Part shown: piece after piece, positions 8,892 to 20,290 of the stretch
How the letters are laid out: each line of letters opens with the position of its first letter
Numbering within the stretch: the first letter of the stretch is position 1
Assembly: GCA_023230455.1 (NCBI GenBank)
Contig: JALNXH010000011.1
Location: forward strand, 1 to 64,000
DNA: 64,000 bases
Direction of reading: 5' to 3'
Source of the DNA: Rhodocyclaceae bacterium
Lineage (GTDB): Bacteria > Pseudomonadota > Gammaproteobacteria > Burkholderiales > Rhodocyclaceae
Made by a program: the position numbers and the translations under genes
Notes under the pieces: generated by a model
The model's database searches: none
Told to the model about the DNA's origin: nothing
Seen by the model: the letters and a program-made list of their open reading frames with translations, nothing else

Positions 8892-10343
8892 TCAAGCCGT
8901 TCCGCCGACGGTAAGCCCGTCGATGCGCAGCGTCGGCTGACCGACGCCCACCGGCACACTCTGACCTTCCTTGCCGCAGGTGCCGACGCCAGGGTCGAGC
9001 GCCATGTCATTGCCGATCATCGAAACCCGCTTCAATGCGTCGGGGCCGTTGCCGATCAGTGTCGCCCCCTTGACCGGATAAGTGATCTTGCCGTTTTCGA
9101 TCATGTAGGCTTCGGCGGCGGAGAAGACGAACTTGCCGCTGGTGATATCCACCTGGCCGCCGCCAAAGTTGGCGGCGTAGAGGCCCTTCTTCACCGACTT
9201 GATGATTTCCTCCGGCGTCCGCTCGCCGGCCAGCATGGTGGTGTTGGTCATGCGTGGCAGCGGCAGGTGGGCGAACGACTCGCGGCGGCCGTTGCCGGTG
9301 GGCGCCACGCCCATCAGTCGCGCATTCAGCGAATCCTGCAAATAGCCCTGGAGAATGCCGTCCTCGATCAACACCGTGCGGCGCGTCGGATTGCCCTCGT
9401 CGTCCACGCTGAGCGAGCCGCGCCGGTGAGACAGCGTACCGTCGTCGACGACGGTGACGCCCTTGGCCGCCACCCGCTTGCCGATGCGGCCGGAAAAAGC
9501 CGAGCTGCCCTTGCGGTTGAAATCGCCTTCGAGACCATGGCCGATGGCTTCGTGCAAAAGAATGCCGGGCCAGCCGTTGCCCAAAACGACGGTCATCGGT
9601 CCCGCCGGCGCCGGCCGGGCGGCCAGATTGACGCGAGCCTGATGCACTGCCTTCTGGGCGTAGTCGCGCAACACCTCGTCGGTGAAATAAGCGTAGTCGT
9701 AACGCCCGCCGCCGCCGCTGGAACCCTGCTCACGCCGCCCGTGCTCTTCCATCAGCACCGTGACGGAAACTCTCACCAGCGGCCTCACATCGGCCGCCAG
9801 ATGGCCGTCGGAGCGCGCCACCAGGATTACCTCCCAAGTACCGGCGATGTGGGCCATCACTTCCTTGACCCGCGGATCCTCGGCGCGGGCATAGCCTTCG
9901 AGGCGCTCCAGCAGCTTCACCTTGTCCACGTCGGCGAGCGAGGCAATCGGATCGTCGGCGCCGTACAACGGCCGCACCGCCGCACCGCGCAACAGCGGCG
10001 CCGCCTGCGTCCCGCCGCTGCCGGCAATCGCCCGCGTCGCTTGAGCGGCGGCTTCCAGCGCCGTAGCGCTGATATCGTCGGAATAGGCGAACGCGGTCTT
10101 CTCACCCGATACCGCACGCACGCCGACACCCTGCTCGATATTGAAGCTGCCCGACTTGACAATCCCCTCCTCCAGGCTCCACGCCTCGCTGCGGGCATAC
10201 TGGAAATACAGGTCGGCGTAATCGACGCGGTGGGCGAACATCGAACCGAACACGCTCTGCAAACGGTTCGATGTCAGGTTGTAAGGGGTGAGCAGCGTGC
10301 GTTCGGCGGTAGCCAGATGATCGGAACTGTCGGGGCGGGTCAT
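8892..10343 (-). CDS. tldD: TldD metalloprotease subunit
   Basis: 483 residues from the ATG at 10343, matching the usual TldD length of about 480; the frame extends upstream but that part is unlike the family. TldD with TldE/PmbA forms a zinc protease that processes small peptides such as microcin B17 and CcdA. The active-site helix [11 protein letters not shown] is present with zinc ligands H264 and H269 and catalytic E265. The conserved Cys near the C-terminus (VGTCGKEGQ) and the final VGGTA are also present. Its partner tldE is not in the window, as is usual. The upstream flavodoxin gene lies 142 bp away. Confidence 0.93.
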   Translation of the reverse strand: MTRPDSSDHLATAERTLLTPYNLTSNRLQSVFGSMFAHRVDYADLYFQYARSEAWSLEEGIVKSGSFNIEQGVGVRAVSGEKTAFAYSDDISATALEAAAQATRAIAGSGGTQAAPLLRGAAVRPLYGADDPIASLADVDKVKLLERLEGYARAEDPRVKEVMAHIAGTWEVILVARSDGHLAADVRPLVRVSVTVLMEEHGRREQGSSGGGGRYDYAYFTDEVLRDYAQKAVHQARVNLAARPAPAGPMTVVLGNGWPGILLHEAIGHGLEGDFNRKGSSAFSGRIGKRVAAKGVTVVDDGTLSHRRGSLSVDDEGNPTRRTVLIEDGILQGYLQDSLNARLMGVAPTGNGRRESFAHLPLPRMTNTTMLAGERTPEEIIKSVKKGLYAANFGGGQVDITSGKFVFSAAEAYMIENGKITYPVKGATLIGNGPDALKRVSMIGNDMALDPGVGTCGKEGQSVPVGVGQPTLRIDGLTVGGTA

Positions 10344-10485
10344 GATGGGGTCCACAGGTTTTTTCGCATTATCGCGGAAAGGCGGGGCTGGGGCGAATCG
10401 AAGGTTGGACCCATCCTGTGCGTTTCCGTTCGTGCCGAACTCACTGTGGAAAAAAGTGCGGCGGCTTTGCGCCGCCGCGCAGATT

Positions 10486-11052
10486 TCAACCACGCAACTT
10501 CTTCGCCACCTCCGCAATGCGCTGCCCCAGCCGCGCGGCAGTCTTCAGGTCGGAGTCGAGCATCGCCTCGGCGCCCTCGTCGACATTGGCCTGGGCCATC
10601 GCGCCGGAGAAACTGCCCAGACGGTTGAGATCGTTCACCGAGCCCTTGCTGTTGTTATTGCCCGGAGGAATGTCGAGCCCCACCCAGATCATGCCGTGCT
10701 GGTTGGCGTAAACCATCATCTGGATCAGCGAATTCAGCTTGTCGCCGGACTGCGAGGCCGAGGTAGTGAAACCGCCGGCGACCTTGTCCTTCCAGGCCTG
10801 AGTGAACCAGGCTTTGGAACTGGCATCCATGAATTCCTTGAACTTCGCCGAAACGCTGCCCATATAGGTCGGCGCACCGAAGACGATGGCATCGGCGACG
10901 GTCAATTCCGCCCACGCAGATTCGTCGATGCTTTCCACCGGATACAGCGTCGGTTCGGCGCCGGCCACACTTTCGGCACCGTCGTACACGGCCTGGGCCT
11001 GGCGGGCGGTATGGCCGAAGCCGCTGTGAAACACGATTGCGATCTTGCTCAT
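10486..11052 (-). CDS. Flavodoxin-family NAD(P)H-dependent reductase (WrbA-like)
   Basis: 188 residues. The N-terminus has the FMN phosphate-binding loop of flavodoxin-fold proteins ([14 protein letters not shown], residues 5-18), followed by [19 protein letters not shown] near 58-76 and TTSASQSG near 95-102, which line the flavin site. The family includes WrbA-type quinone oxidoreductases that make two-electron reductions of quinones. The gene starts 12 bp after yceI ends, so the two are probably co-transcribed. Cofactor binding is well supported; the actual acceptor is not known. It is shorter and more divergent than E. coli WrbA, so I leave the symbol blank. Confidence 0.8.
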   Translation of the reverse strand: MSKIAIVFHSGFGHTARQAQAVYDGAESVAGAEPTLYPVESIDESAWAELTVADAIVFGAPTYMGSVSAKFKEFMDASSKAWFTQAWKDKVAGGFTTSASQSGDKLNSLIQMMVYANQHGMIWVGLDIPPGNNNSKGSVNDLNRLGSFSGAMAQANVDEGAEAMLDSDLKTAARLGQRIAEVAKKLRG

Positions 11053-11064
11053 CGAAGCGCCCCG

Positions 11065-11640
11065 TTACTGTTTGAACGCTTCGACCGCGATGCTCAGCGT
11101 CACTTCGTCGCCAACCAGCGGGGCGTACTTACCGGCGTTGAAATCGCTGCGCTTGACGGTGGCGGTGGCGTTGGCGCCGCAGGCGTCCTTCTTCATGATC
11201 GGGTGGGGCGCACAGCGGAAGGAGGTAACGGCCAGCGTCACCGGCTTGGTGACGCCCTTGAGAGTCAACTGGCCCTCGATGGCCGTCAGCGCATCGCCGG
11301 TGAACACCAGCTTGCTCGACTTGTAGGTGGCCGTCGGATAGGTCGCGGTGTCGAGGAAGTCGGCGGCCTGAATATGTTCGTCGAAATCCTTGCTGCCGGT
11401 GCTCACCGACGTGGTGTCGATGGTCACGTCGAGGGAGCCAGTCTTCGCCTCGCGGTCGATGACCACGGTACCGGTGGTCTTGTCGAAACGACTGAGCTGA
11501 ACGGAATAGCCGAGATGGTTGTAGGAGAAGCGCGGGTAGGTGTGGTTGCGTTCGAGGGCGTAGGTTTCGGCGGCGGCAAAAGCCGGGGTGGCCGATACGG
11601 TCGAGGCGGCTAACGCGACAAACATGAGGGCTTTTTTCAT
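11065..11640 (-). CDS. YceI-family periplasmic lipid-binding protein (copy 1)
   Basis: 191 residues with a Sec signal peptide (MKKALMF, hydrophobic core, cleavage near AFA-AAE). The YceI fold is a lipocalin-like barrel that binds polyprenoid or isoprenoid chains such as quinone tails. Family marks seen are HTYPRFSYNHLGYS, then DTTSVSTGSKDFDEHI and FLDTATYPTATY, LTLKGVTKPV, and KRSDFNAGKYAPLVGDEV. An insertion with two cysteines (FRCAPHPIMKKDACG) would be disulphide-capable in the periplasm. It is followed at 12 bp by the flavodoxin gene. A second, divergent YceI paralogue lies just upstream. Confidence 0.9.
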   Translation of the reverse strand: MKKALMFVALAASTVSATPAFAAAETYALERNHTYPRFSYNHLGYSVQLSRFDKTTGTVVIDREAKTGSLDVTIDTTSVSTGSKDFDEHIQAADFLDTATYPTATYKSSKLVFTGDALTAIEGQLTLKGVTKPVTLAVTSFRCAPHPIMKKDACGANATATVKRSDFNAGKYAPLVGDEVTLSIAVEAFKQ

Positions 11641-11688
11641 GGATTGGCTCCGGTACGGGTTGAGAAAGCGAGGGAATAATGGGTTAGT

Positions 11689-11753
11689 CCGTTCGCATTG
11701 AGCTTGTCGAAATGCATACCTGTCAAGGGCTTCGACAAGCTCAGCCCGAACGG
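11689..11753. repeat. REP-like imperfect palindrome between the two yceI genes
   Basis: Arms of 23 nt at 11689-11711 and 11731-11753 match at 20 of 23 positions. The inner 13 bp (TGAGCTTGTCGAA and its complement) are perfect, with a 19-nt loop. One arm sequence recurs at 8849-8870. It could act as a transcriptional attenuator or mRNA stabiliser between the two transcription units. Confidence 0.85.
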
Positions 11754-11774
11754 GATGAGCTGTTCAGCGTCTCC

Positions 11775-12332
11775 CTATTTCGTCGCCGCGGCGACGATGT
11801 GAAAGCGGACCTGTATCTCGTTGGCGACGGTGTCGAAGGCGGCCCATTCACCCTCGCCGATGGCGAAGTCGGCACGCTTGATCGTCAGGCTGCCGTCGAA
11901 CACACCGAGGGCACCGTCCTTGCGGAACGTCAGTGGCGTGCTCAGAGTTTGAGTACGGCCTTTCAGGGTGAGTTTGCCTGAGAGTTCATAGCGATCACCG
12001 CCCTGAGCACGCACCGCGTCGGCGACGAAACGTGCGGTCGGAAAGGCTTTGGTGTTGAACCAGTTCCGGGTCGCCACCTCGTCATTGGCTTCCGCCGAGC
12101 CGGCATCGACGCTGGCCAGATCGATCTCCAGCGCAGCGCGGGAGGCCTGCGGCTTGGCCGGATCGAAAGCCAGTTGCGCGTTGAACTTGCGGAAGCGGCC
12201 ATCGACCGCCACGCCCATCTGGCGGAAGACGAAGCTCACCGAGCTTTTATCGGCTTGCACTGCATTGAACTCGATGGCCTGGGCCGGGGCGATCGCACTC
12301 AGGCTGAACAAGAGGGCACACAGTCGTTTCAT
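11775..12332 (-). CDS. YceI-family periplasmic protein (copy 2)
   Basis: 185 residues with a signal peptide ending APAQA-IEF. Family features are the strand FVFRQMGVAVDGRFRKF, ALEIDLASVDAGS, NWFNTKAFPTARF, LTLKGRTQTLSTPL and IKRADFAIGEGEWA. It starts 1 bp after the cytochrome b561 stop, so the pair is almost certainly co-transcribed. Coupling of a b561-type cytochrome to YceI is also known in E. coli (yceJ-yceI). The shared role is thought to involve quinone or isoprenoid handling at the inner membrane, but this is not settled. Confidence 0.88.
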   Translation of the reverse strand: MKRLCALLFSLSAIAPAQAIEFNAVQADKSSVSFVFRQMGVAVDGRFRKFNAQLAFDPAKPQASRAALEIDLASVDAGSAEANDEVATRNWFNTKAFPTARFVADAVRAQGGDRYELSGKLTLKGRTQTLSTPLTFRKDGALGVFDGSLTIKRADFAIGEGEWAAFDTVANEIQVRFHIVAAATK

Positions 12333-12333
12333 T

Positions 12334-12882
12334 TCAATTCTCCGGCAAGGTGGCCTGGGTGCTGCGCCAGGGCAGCATGCGGCGCAGGGTATCGTCGCGA
12401 TCGATCAGATGGTGCTTGATGGCAGCCGCGGCATGGCCGGCGACCAGCGCAATCATCAGGAAGTTGAGCAGTTCATGGAGTTCCGCAAGCTGCTTGCCCA
12501 GTTCGACATCCTTGCTCAGCAGATCGGGGATCGGCAACACGCCGAAATACACGGTCTGGTAGCCCTTGGCCGAGCTCATCAGCCAGCCTGAGAGCGGGAT
12601 TGCGAACATCAACAGGTAGAGCAGCCGATGCACGGTTTCCGCCGCAAGGGCCTGCCAGCGCGGCATCGGCACCGCCGGCGGCGGCGGATGGCCAATGCGC
12701 CATGCGGCGCGCAGGACGACGAGCATGAAGATGCTGACACCGGCCCATTTGTGCCAGGAATAGATTTTCAGCTTCCACGGCGAAACCGGCAGGCCGGCCA
12801 TATACAGCCCGACGCAGAAGGCGCCGAGGATGGCCGCGGCGATCAGCCAATGCAGGGCGATAGCGATGGAGGTGTAGCGCAT
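12334..12882 (-). CDS. Cytochrome b561 family protein
   Basis: 182 residues from the ATG at 12882; a TTG 15 bp upstream is possible but less likely. Four transmembrane helices are visible, starting IALHWLIAAAILGAFCVGLYM. The haem-ligand histidines are in the family places: His in ALHW (helix 1), His in WHKW (before helix 2), and His residues in VHRLLY, ELHELLNF and GHAAAAIKHH. Such di-haem proteins pass electrons between quinols and periplasmic acceptors such as superoxide. It lies 17 bp after pirin and 1 bp before yceI copy 2. Confidence 0.9.
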   Translation of the reverse strand: MRYTSIAIALHWLIAAAILGAFCVGLYMAGLPVSPWKLKIYSWHKWAGVSIFMLVVLRAAWRIGHPPPPAVPMPRWQALAAETVHRLLYLLMFAIPLSGWLMSSAKGYQTVYFGVLPIPDLLSKDVELGKQLAELHELLNFLMIALVAGHAAAAIKHHLIDRDDTLRRMLPWRSTQATLPEN

Positions 12883-12899
12883 GGTCGTTTCTCGCAAGC

Positions 12900-13598
12900 T
12901 CAGGGTAAATCGAAAAGCAACAGTTCCGCCTCGTCGGCAGCGACAATCTGCAATGCCGCCTCGTCGGCAATTTTTGCAGCGTCACCGGGGCCGAGCGACT
13001 GCCCGTTGATCGTAACGTTGCCGCGAATCAAATGCAGATAGGCGCGACGGCCGGCTCCCACACTATGGGCCAGGGATGCGCCAGGATCAAGCAAGCTGGC
13101 ATAAACGGTTGCGTCCTGGTGAATTCGCATGCTGCCCTCACGGCCGTCCGGCGACACCAGCGGACGCAGACGCCCGCGTTTTTCCGCATCGTCGAAGATC
13201 CGCTGCTCGTATTCGGGCGGGATGCCGCACACGTCGGGCTGAATCCATATCTGCAACAGCCGCACCGGCTCATAGGTCGAGGCATTGGCCTCGCTGTGCA
13301 GAACCCCGGCACCGGCGCTCATGCGCTGGACTTCAGGACGGCGCAGCAGCTTCGAGTTCTCCATGCTGTCGCCGTGGCGCAGCATGCCCGACAGCATGTA
13401 GGTGACGATTTCCATGTCGCGGTGACCATGGCGACCGAAACCGGCGGAAGGAGCGACGATGTCGTCGTTGATCACACGCAGCACGCTCCAGCCCATTTCG
13501 GCGGGGTCGTGGTAATCGCCGAAGGAAAAGCTGTGGCGCGTTTCCAGCCAGCCGTGATGGGCGTAGCCCCGATCCCGATCTTTTCGCAAAGAAATCAT
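12900..13598 (-). CDS. Pirin-family cupin protein (YhhW-like)
   Basis: 232 residues. The two-cupin pirin fold is recognisable. The N-terminal metal site appears in FGRHGHRDMEIVTYMLSG (His-x-His and Glu, residues about 55-64) and in LHSEAN near 100. IWIQPD and the C-terminal cupin follow. Bacterial pirins include quercetin 2,3-dioxygenases and redox-responsive regulators; substrate cannot be inferred here. It is the first gene of a minus-strand unit with cytochrome b561 and yceI. It is divergent from a LysR gene 101 bp away, which probably controls it, because LysR regulators commonly govern the divergent neighbour. Confidence 0.9.
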   Translation of the reverse strand: MISLRKDRDRGYAHHGWLETRHSFSFGDYHDPAEMGWSVLRVINDDIVAPSAGFGRHGHRDMEIVTYMLSGMLRHGDSMENSKLLRRPEVQRMSAGAGVLHSEANASTYEPVRLLQIWIQPDVCGIPPEYEQRIFDDAEKRGRLRPLVSPDGREGSMRIHQDATVYASLLDPGASLAHSVGAGRRAYLHLIRGNVTINGQSLGPGDAAKIADEAALQIVAADEAELLLFDLP

Positions 13599-13632
13599 GA
13601 TTTCAATTCAACCAATATTTATTCTGTTTTCG

Positions 13633-13647
13633 AACTATAGATAGGTT
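13633..13647. promoter_or_regulatory. Candidate LysR-type operator between pirin and lysR
   Basis: The near-palindrome AACTATAGATAGGTT sits in the AT-rich 101-bp divergent intergenic region. It fits the dyad style of LysR sites (partly symmetric arms around an AT-rich centre). No experimentally known consensus is available for this regulator. Confidence 0.4.
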
Positions 13648-13699
13648 TGTTCCGGATAAAAACCGACATATTTAGAACTTATCGTTTAATATTTTTCAC

Positions 13700-14602
13700 A
13701 TGAAAATCTCCCTCGAATCGCTGGAGCTGCTCGATGCCATCGAGGTCCGTGGCAGCTTTTCCGCAGCGGCGGATGCACTGCACAAGGTTCCGTCAGCGGT
13801 AACCCACGCGATCCGTCGCCTCGAAGAGGATCTCGGCGTCGCCCTTTTCGAGCGGCAGGGGCGCCGCGCCGTGATGACGCCGGCCGGGCGCACGCTGCTG
13901 GAAGAAGGCCGCTACCTGTTGCAGGCGGTGGGCGATCTGGAATGTCGCGTGCAACGGGTCGCGACCGGCTGGGAGAATGAGCTGCGCATCGCCGTGGAAG
14001 GCGCCATCGACATCGCCCGGCTGCTGCCGCTGATTGCCGAATTCGATCGGGAGGGCAGCGGTACGCGGCTGCGCCTCGGCCATGAGGTTCTCGGCGGCTG
14101 CTGGGATGCGCTGACCTCCGGACGCGCCGACCTGGCCATCGGCGCCGGCGGCGACCCGCCCCCCGGCGGCGGCTTCGCCCAGCAACTGCTCGGACAGATC
14201 GAATTTGTCTTTGCCGTCGCCCCCGGCCACCCGCTGGCGAGCCATCCCGAACCGCTGCCGGTGCGCGAGATTTCGCGTTACCGCGGGGCGGTGGTGGCGG
14301 ATACCTCGCGTCAGCTGCTGGCCCGCAGCGCGGGTCTGCTGGCCGGCCAGCAGACGCTGACAGTGCCGCACATGGCGGCAAAGCGGGCGGTCCAGGTGGC
14401 CGGCCTGGGCGTCGGCCATCTGCCGCGGCCGATGGCGGAAGCCGAACAGGCCGCCGGGCGGCTGGTCATCAAGAAAACCGAAGCGGGTTCGCCGCCGACG
14501 CCGCTCTACGTAGTCTGGCGCACCCACCAGCGAGGCCGCGCTCTGGACTGGTTCCGCAGCGCCCTCGCACGCCCCGAGGTGCGACAGCAGCTGCTGTGGT
14601 GA
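13700..14602 (+). CDS. LysR-family transcriptional regulator
   Basis: 300 residues. The N-terminal winged helix-turn-helix is canonical: LELLDAIEVRGSFSAAADAL, then SAVTHAIRRLEEDLGVALFER and the wing RRAVMTPAGRTLLEEG. Residues 90-300 form the periplasmic-binding-like inducer domain. It diverges from the pirin-cytochrome b561-yceI unit. The closest recalled relatives are LysR proteins next to pirin or glutathione-transferase genes (YhaJ-like). The inducer is unknown; an electrophile or quinone would suit the neighbouring genes. Confidence 0.92.
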   Translation: MKISLESLELLDAIEVRGSFSAAADALHKVPSAVTHAIRRLEEDLGVALFERQGRRAVMTPAGRTLLEEGRYLLQAVGDLECRVQRVATGWENELRIAVEGAIDIARLLPLIAEFDREGSGTRLRLGHEVLGGCWDALTSGRADLAIGAGGDPPPGGGFAQQLLGQIEFVFAVAPGHPLASHPEPLPVREISRYRGAVVADTSRQLLARSAGLLAGQQTLTVPHMAAKRAVQVAGLGVGHLPRPMAEAEQAAGRLVIKKTEAGSPPTPLYVVWRTHQRGRALDWFRSALARPEVRQQLLW

Positions 14603-14615
14603 ACCGGCGGCGCGG

Positions 14616-15242
14616 CTAGTCGCACTCCACCCAATCGATCAGCGGCTGCCACTGCCCCCAGTCCTGCTCGGCGCGGTAAGCCGGCAGGTCGAACACGGTC
14701 AGGCCATGCGCCGCCGCCTGCACGTAGTTCTGCGTATCGCGCAGATGCGTCAGCACCGGCAGGCCGACGCCTTGCAGAAAACGCTCTAGTTCACCGGCGG
14801 CGCGGGTGCGGGCATCGACCCGCATGCCGACCACGGCGATGAAGGCGTTATGCTTGCGCACCTCCTTCTCCTCGGCCAGCGCATCGAGAAATTGGCGGGT
14901 GGCGAGGATGTCGAAGATCGATGGTTGCAGCGGCACGATCACCTTGTGCGCCAGCTTGAGCACATGGGCCAGACGCTTGCCGTGCAGCCCGGCCGGGGTA
15001 TCGAGGACCACGTGGCTGACGCCCTGTGGCGGCCGCGCCGGCTTGTCGCCCTCGATCTCCCAGGTCTCGATGCGCGGCAGCGACGGCGGACGCAGTTGCA
15101 GCCAGGAGCGCGACGACTGCTGGCGGTCAATATCACCGAGCATCACCCGCTGCCCCTGCCTCGCCAGATAGCCGGCGAGATTGGTCGCCAGCGTGCTCTT
15201 GCCCACCCCGCCCTTCGGGTTGGCGATCAGAAAGCTTTTCAC
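14616..15242 (-). CDS. ParA/MinD-like ATPase, orphan
   Basis: 208 residues. The deviant Walker A motif KGGVGKST is at residues 10-17. The usual DxDPQ switch motif is replaced by GDIDRQQSS, and the Walker B-like strand is VVLDTPAG. Length and motifs fit the short ParA family used for positioning cargo such as plasmids, chemotaxis arrays or storage granules. No parB-like partner is adjacent; the neighbours are quinone oxidoreductase (31 bp upstream) and the convergent lysR gene. The cargo cannot be inferred. Confidence 0.85.
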   Translation of the reverse strand: MKSFLIANPKGGVGKSTLATNLAGYLARQGQRVMLGDIDRQQSSRSWLQLRPPSLPRIETWEIEGDKPARPPQGVSHVVLDTPAGLHGKRLAHVLKLAHKVIVPLQPSIFDILATRQFLDALAEEKEVRKHNAFIAVVGMRVDARTRAAGELERFLQGVGLPVLTHLRDTQNYVQAAAHGLTVFDLPAYRAEQDWGQWQPLIDWVECD

Positions 15243-15273
15243 AGACGGTCCCCTTTCCCTTGCATACGGCGGC

Positions 15274-16245
15274 TCATAGCGTCAACACGGTTGAGCCGAC
15301 TGTCCTGCGCGCGGCCAGATCGGCATGGGCCCGCGCGGCCTCCTGTAGCGGATAGGTCTGACCGATCTCGATACGCACCGCGCCCGATCCGACCATGCCG
15401 AACAACTCGTCCGCCATTTGCAGCAAATCCTCGCGCTTGCGCGTATAGGTGAACAGCGTCGGCCGCGTCAGGAACAACGAGCCGCGCTTCGACAGTTCGC
15501 GCAGATCCACCGGCGGCACCAGACCCGAAGCATTGCCGAAGCTCACCATCGTCCCCAACGGTCGCAGACAGTCGAGCGACTGGATGAAGGTGTCCTTGCC
15601 GACGGCATCGTACACCACGGCGGCGCCTTCGCCGCCGCCGATCTCGCGCACCCGCGCAACTACGTCGTCGCCGGCCAGCAGGACATGGCTACAGCCGTGG
15701 CGGCGGGCCAGCGCGACCTTCTCCGCCGAACCGACGATGCCGACCACGCGAGCGCCGAGTGCGCTCGCCCACTGGCAGAGAATCAGGCCGACGCCACCGG
15801 CCGCCGCATGGACCACGATCAGGTCGCCCGCCGCCACGCGACAGGTGCGGCGCAACAGATACTGAGCGGTGAGGCCGCGCAGCATCATGGCCGCTGCGGT
15901 GGCGAAGGCGATGCCGTCGGGCAACGGCAGCAGCAGATCGGCCGGAACATTGCGCTGCTCGGCGTAGGCACCGAGCGACGGGCTGACATAGGCCACCCGG
16001 TGGCCCTCGCGTAAACCGCTCACCCCCGGCCCGATGGCGACGACCGTGCCGGCGCCTTCCTGGCCGAGGCCGGAAGGCAGCGCGGTCGGGTAGGTGCCCT
16101 CGCGGTAGTAGATATCGATGAAGTTGACGCCCGCCGCGGCGTGGCGCACGGTCACCTCGCCCGGACCCGGCGGCGGCACCTCCACCTGTTCCAGCCGCAG
16201 CACCTCCGGCCCGCCCGTGTTGTGGAAACGGATCGCCTGCGACAA
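15274..16245 (-). CDS. qor: NADPH:quinone oxidoreductase, zinc-independent MDR family
   Basis: 323 residues. GroES-like N-terminal domain (GVNFIDIYYREGTYP, LPSGLGQEGAGTV) followed by a Rossmann domain with the NADPH loop HAAAGGVGLILCQWA near residues 146-160. The cysteine and histidine zinc ligands of alcohol dehydrogenases are absent, as in quinone oxidoreductases (QorA). It reduces quinones by one electron from NADPH. It starts 2 bp after maeB, which makes NADPH, so the two are likely co-transcribed; a metabolic link is inferred. Confidence 0.9.
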   Translation of the reverse strand: MSQAIRFHNTGGPEVLRLEQVEVPPPGPGEVTVRHAAAGVNFIDIYYREGTYPTALPSGLGQEGAGTVVAIGPGVSGLREGHRVAYVSPSLGAYAEQRNVPADLLLPLPDGIAFATAAAMMLRGLTAQYLLRRTCRVAAGDLIVVHAAAGGVGLILCQWASALGARVVGIVGSAEKVALARRHGCSHVLLAGDDVVARVREIGGGEGAAVVYDAVGKDTFIQSLDCLRPLGTMVSFGNASGLVPPVDLRELSKRGSLFLTRPTLFTYTRKREDLLQMADELFGMVGSGAVRIEIGQTYPLQEAARAHADLAARRTVGSTVLTL

Positions 16246-16247
16246 GA

Positions 16248-18530
<2,283 letters not shown>

Positions 18531-18694
18531 GGGTGGAACGCGGGCAGGGCGAGCGACGATGATACTCCGCCGACGATGGCCGAATAATTGCGGAAAGCCG
18601 CAGCCGGCTTATTCCGCCGTCGCTATTGCAATGCAACATTCGCGGCCCGAGCTATGGCAGAATCGCCCGCTGTTCCTTGACTCCGGGGTCGGCC

Positions 18695-19498
18695 ATGAAG
18701 CGCGTTGTGTTCAATCAGAAGGGCGGTGTCGGCAAAAGCACCATCACCTGCAACCTCGCCGCGATCAGCGCCGCAGGCGGCGCCAAAACCCTGGTGGTGG
18801 ATCTCGATCCGCAGGCCAATTCGACCCGCTACCTGCTCGGCGCCGGCGCCGACAGCCTGGAGAACACCGCCACCGGTTTCTTCGACCAGATGCTCAACTT
18901 CAAGCTGCGGCCGCTGCCCACCGAAGAGTTCATCGCCGCGACTCCGTTCGCCAACCTTTCCCTTCTGCCCGCGGACGCGGCGCTGGAAGAGCTTCAGGCC
19001 AAGCTCGAATCGCGCTACAAGATCTACAAGCTGAAGGAGGCGCTGGAGGCGTTGGACTTCGACGAAATCTGGATCGATACGCCGCCGGCGCTGCACTTCT
19101 ACACCCGTTCCGCGCTGATCGCCGCCGATGCCTGCCTGATCCCCTTCGACTGCGACGAGTTCGCCCGTCGCGCGCTCTACACCCTGCTCGACAACGTCGC
19201 TGAAATCCGCGCCGACCACAACAAGACACTGGAAGTGGAAGGCATCGTGGTCAACCAGTACCAGCCGCGCGCCAGCCTGCCGCAGCAAGTGGTGGCCGAA
19301 CTCAAGGCCGAGGGCCTGCCGGTGCTCGACTCGCTGCTCTCGGCATCGGTGAAGATCAAGGAATCGCACCAGCAGGCGAAACCGATGATCCACCTCGACC
19401 GGAACCACAAGCTGAGCCGCGAATACGCAGCGCTGCACGCGGAACTGCTGCGTGCCGCAAAACGCCGCGCACAAAGCGCGGCACGCAAACGGGCTTAA
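18695..19498 (+). CDS. ParA family ATPase, orphan
   Basis: 267 residues from the ATG at 18695, which places KGGVGKST near residues 9-16; the frame extends 23 codons upstream without family likeness. The canonical switch [11 protein letters not shown] is near residues 33-43 and a Walker B-like [15 protein letters not shown] follows. Unlike the shorter ParA at 14616 it has the full motif set. No ParB gene follows; the next gene is convergent. It is therefore more likely a chromosomal positioning ATPase than the genome-partition ParA, which normally sits with rsmG/gidA and parB. The C-terminus is Lys/Arg-rich. Confidence 0.88.
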   Translation: MKRVVFNQKGGVGKSTITCNLAAISAAGGAKTLVVDLDPQANSTRYLLGAGADSLENTATGFFDQMLNFKLRPLPTEEFIAATPFANLSLLPADAALEELQAKLESRYKIYKLKEALEALDFDEIWIDTPPALHFYTRSALIAADACLIPFDCDEFARRALYTLLDNVAEIRADHNKTLEVEGIVVNQYQPRASLPQQVVAELKAEGLPVLDSLLSASVKIKESHQQAKPMIHLDRNHKLSREYAALHAELLRAAKRRAQSAARKRA

Positions 19499-20290
19499 TC
19501 AGCGCGCGGCGAAAAACGCCAGCAACAGCTCGTTGAATAGTTCCGCCTGCTCGATATTGAGCAGATGGGAGGCACGCGGAACAATCTCCAGTCGCGCTCC
19601 CGGAATCCCCCGCGCAATCGCTTCGGCCATTGCCGGCACGGTGCCAGGGTCCTCCTCGCCGACCAACACCAGGGTCGGCAGCGCGATTTCGCCGAGCCAC
19701 GGCGTTGTGTTCAAGGTCGGGATCAGGCGGCCGCAGGCGGCGTAGCCTTCTGCCGAGGTGGCGGCGATCAGTGCACCGATGCGCGCCATGGTGGCCTGTC
19801 GCTCCAGCCGATAGGGCTCGGTGAACCAGCGCCCCAGCGTCCCCTCCACCATCGCCGACATGCCGCCGGCGACGACCTGAGCGATGCGCTGCTCCCAGAG
19901 TTTCAGCACGGCATCCTGATTGTCGTGCCCGCTGGCGGTGCTGCTCAGCACCAGTCGATCCAGCCGCTGCGGCGCGGCGAGCGCCAGATGCTGGCCGATC
20001 ATGCCGCCCATGGATAAGCCGACGAAATGCGTACGCTCGACGCCCAGCGCATCGAGCAAGCCGAGTACGTCGCCGACCATGTGTTCGAAACGGTACGGCC
20101 CCGGCGGGACACTGCTGCCGCCATGGCCGCGGATGTCGTAGCGGAGGATCGTAAAACTGCCGCTGAGCGCGGCGAGCTGATCGTCCCACATGGTCAGATC
20201 GCTGGCCAGCGAATGCGCGAAGGTGATCCACGGCCCTCTGCCCTGGACGTCGTAGCGGATGTCGATGCCGTTGGCACGCACTGTTTTCAT
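19499..20290 (-). CDS. Alpha/beta hydrolase, 3-oxoadipate enol-lactonase-like
   Basis: 263 residues from the ATG at 20290. The alpha/beta hydrolase triad is visible: the nucleophile elbow GLSMGG, an Asp in the LVGEEDPGT region and His in RASHLLNIE. The overall pattern resembles PcaD (WDDQLAALSG, YDIRGHGGS). Its ATG overlaps the uvrD stop as TGATG, so translation is probably coupled to the helicase gene. No other beta-ketoadipate genes are nearby, so a role in aromatic degradation is doubtful and the symbol is left blank. Confidence 0.82.
   Translation of the reverse strand: MKTVRANGIDIRYDVQGRGPWITFAHSLASDLTMWDDQLAALSGSFTILRYDIRGHGGSSVPPGPYRFEHMVGDVLGLLDALGVERTHFVGLSMGGMIGQHLALAAPQRLDRLVLSSTASGHDNQDAVLKLWEQRIAQVVAGGMSAMVEGTLGRWFTEPYRLERQATMARIGALIAATSAEGYAACGRLIPTLNTTPWLGEIALPTLVLVGEEDPGTVPAMAEAIARGIPGARLEIVPRASHLLNIEQAELFNELLLAFFAAR

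Noticed and set aside
9267..10628. 453-residue plus-strand frame
   Set aside because: Antisense to tldD, no domain.
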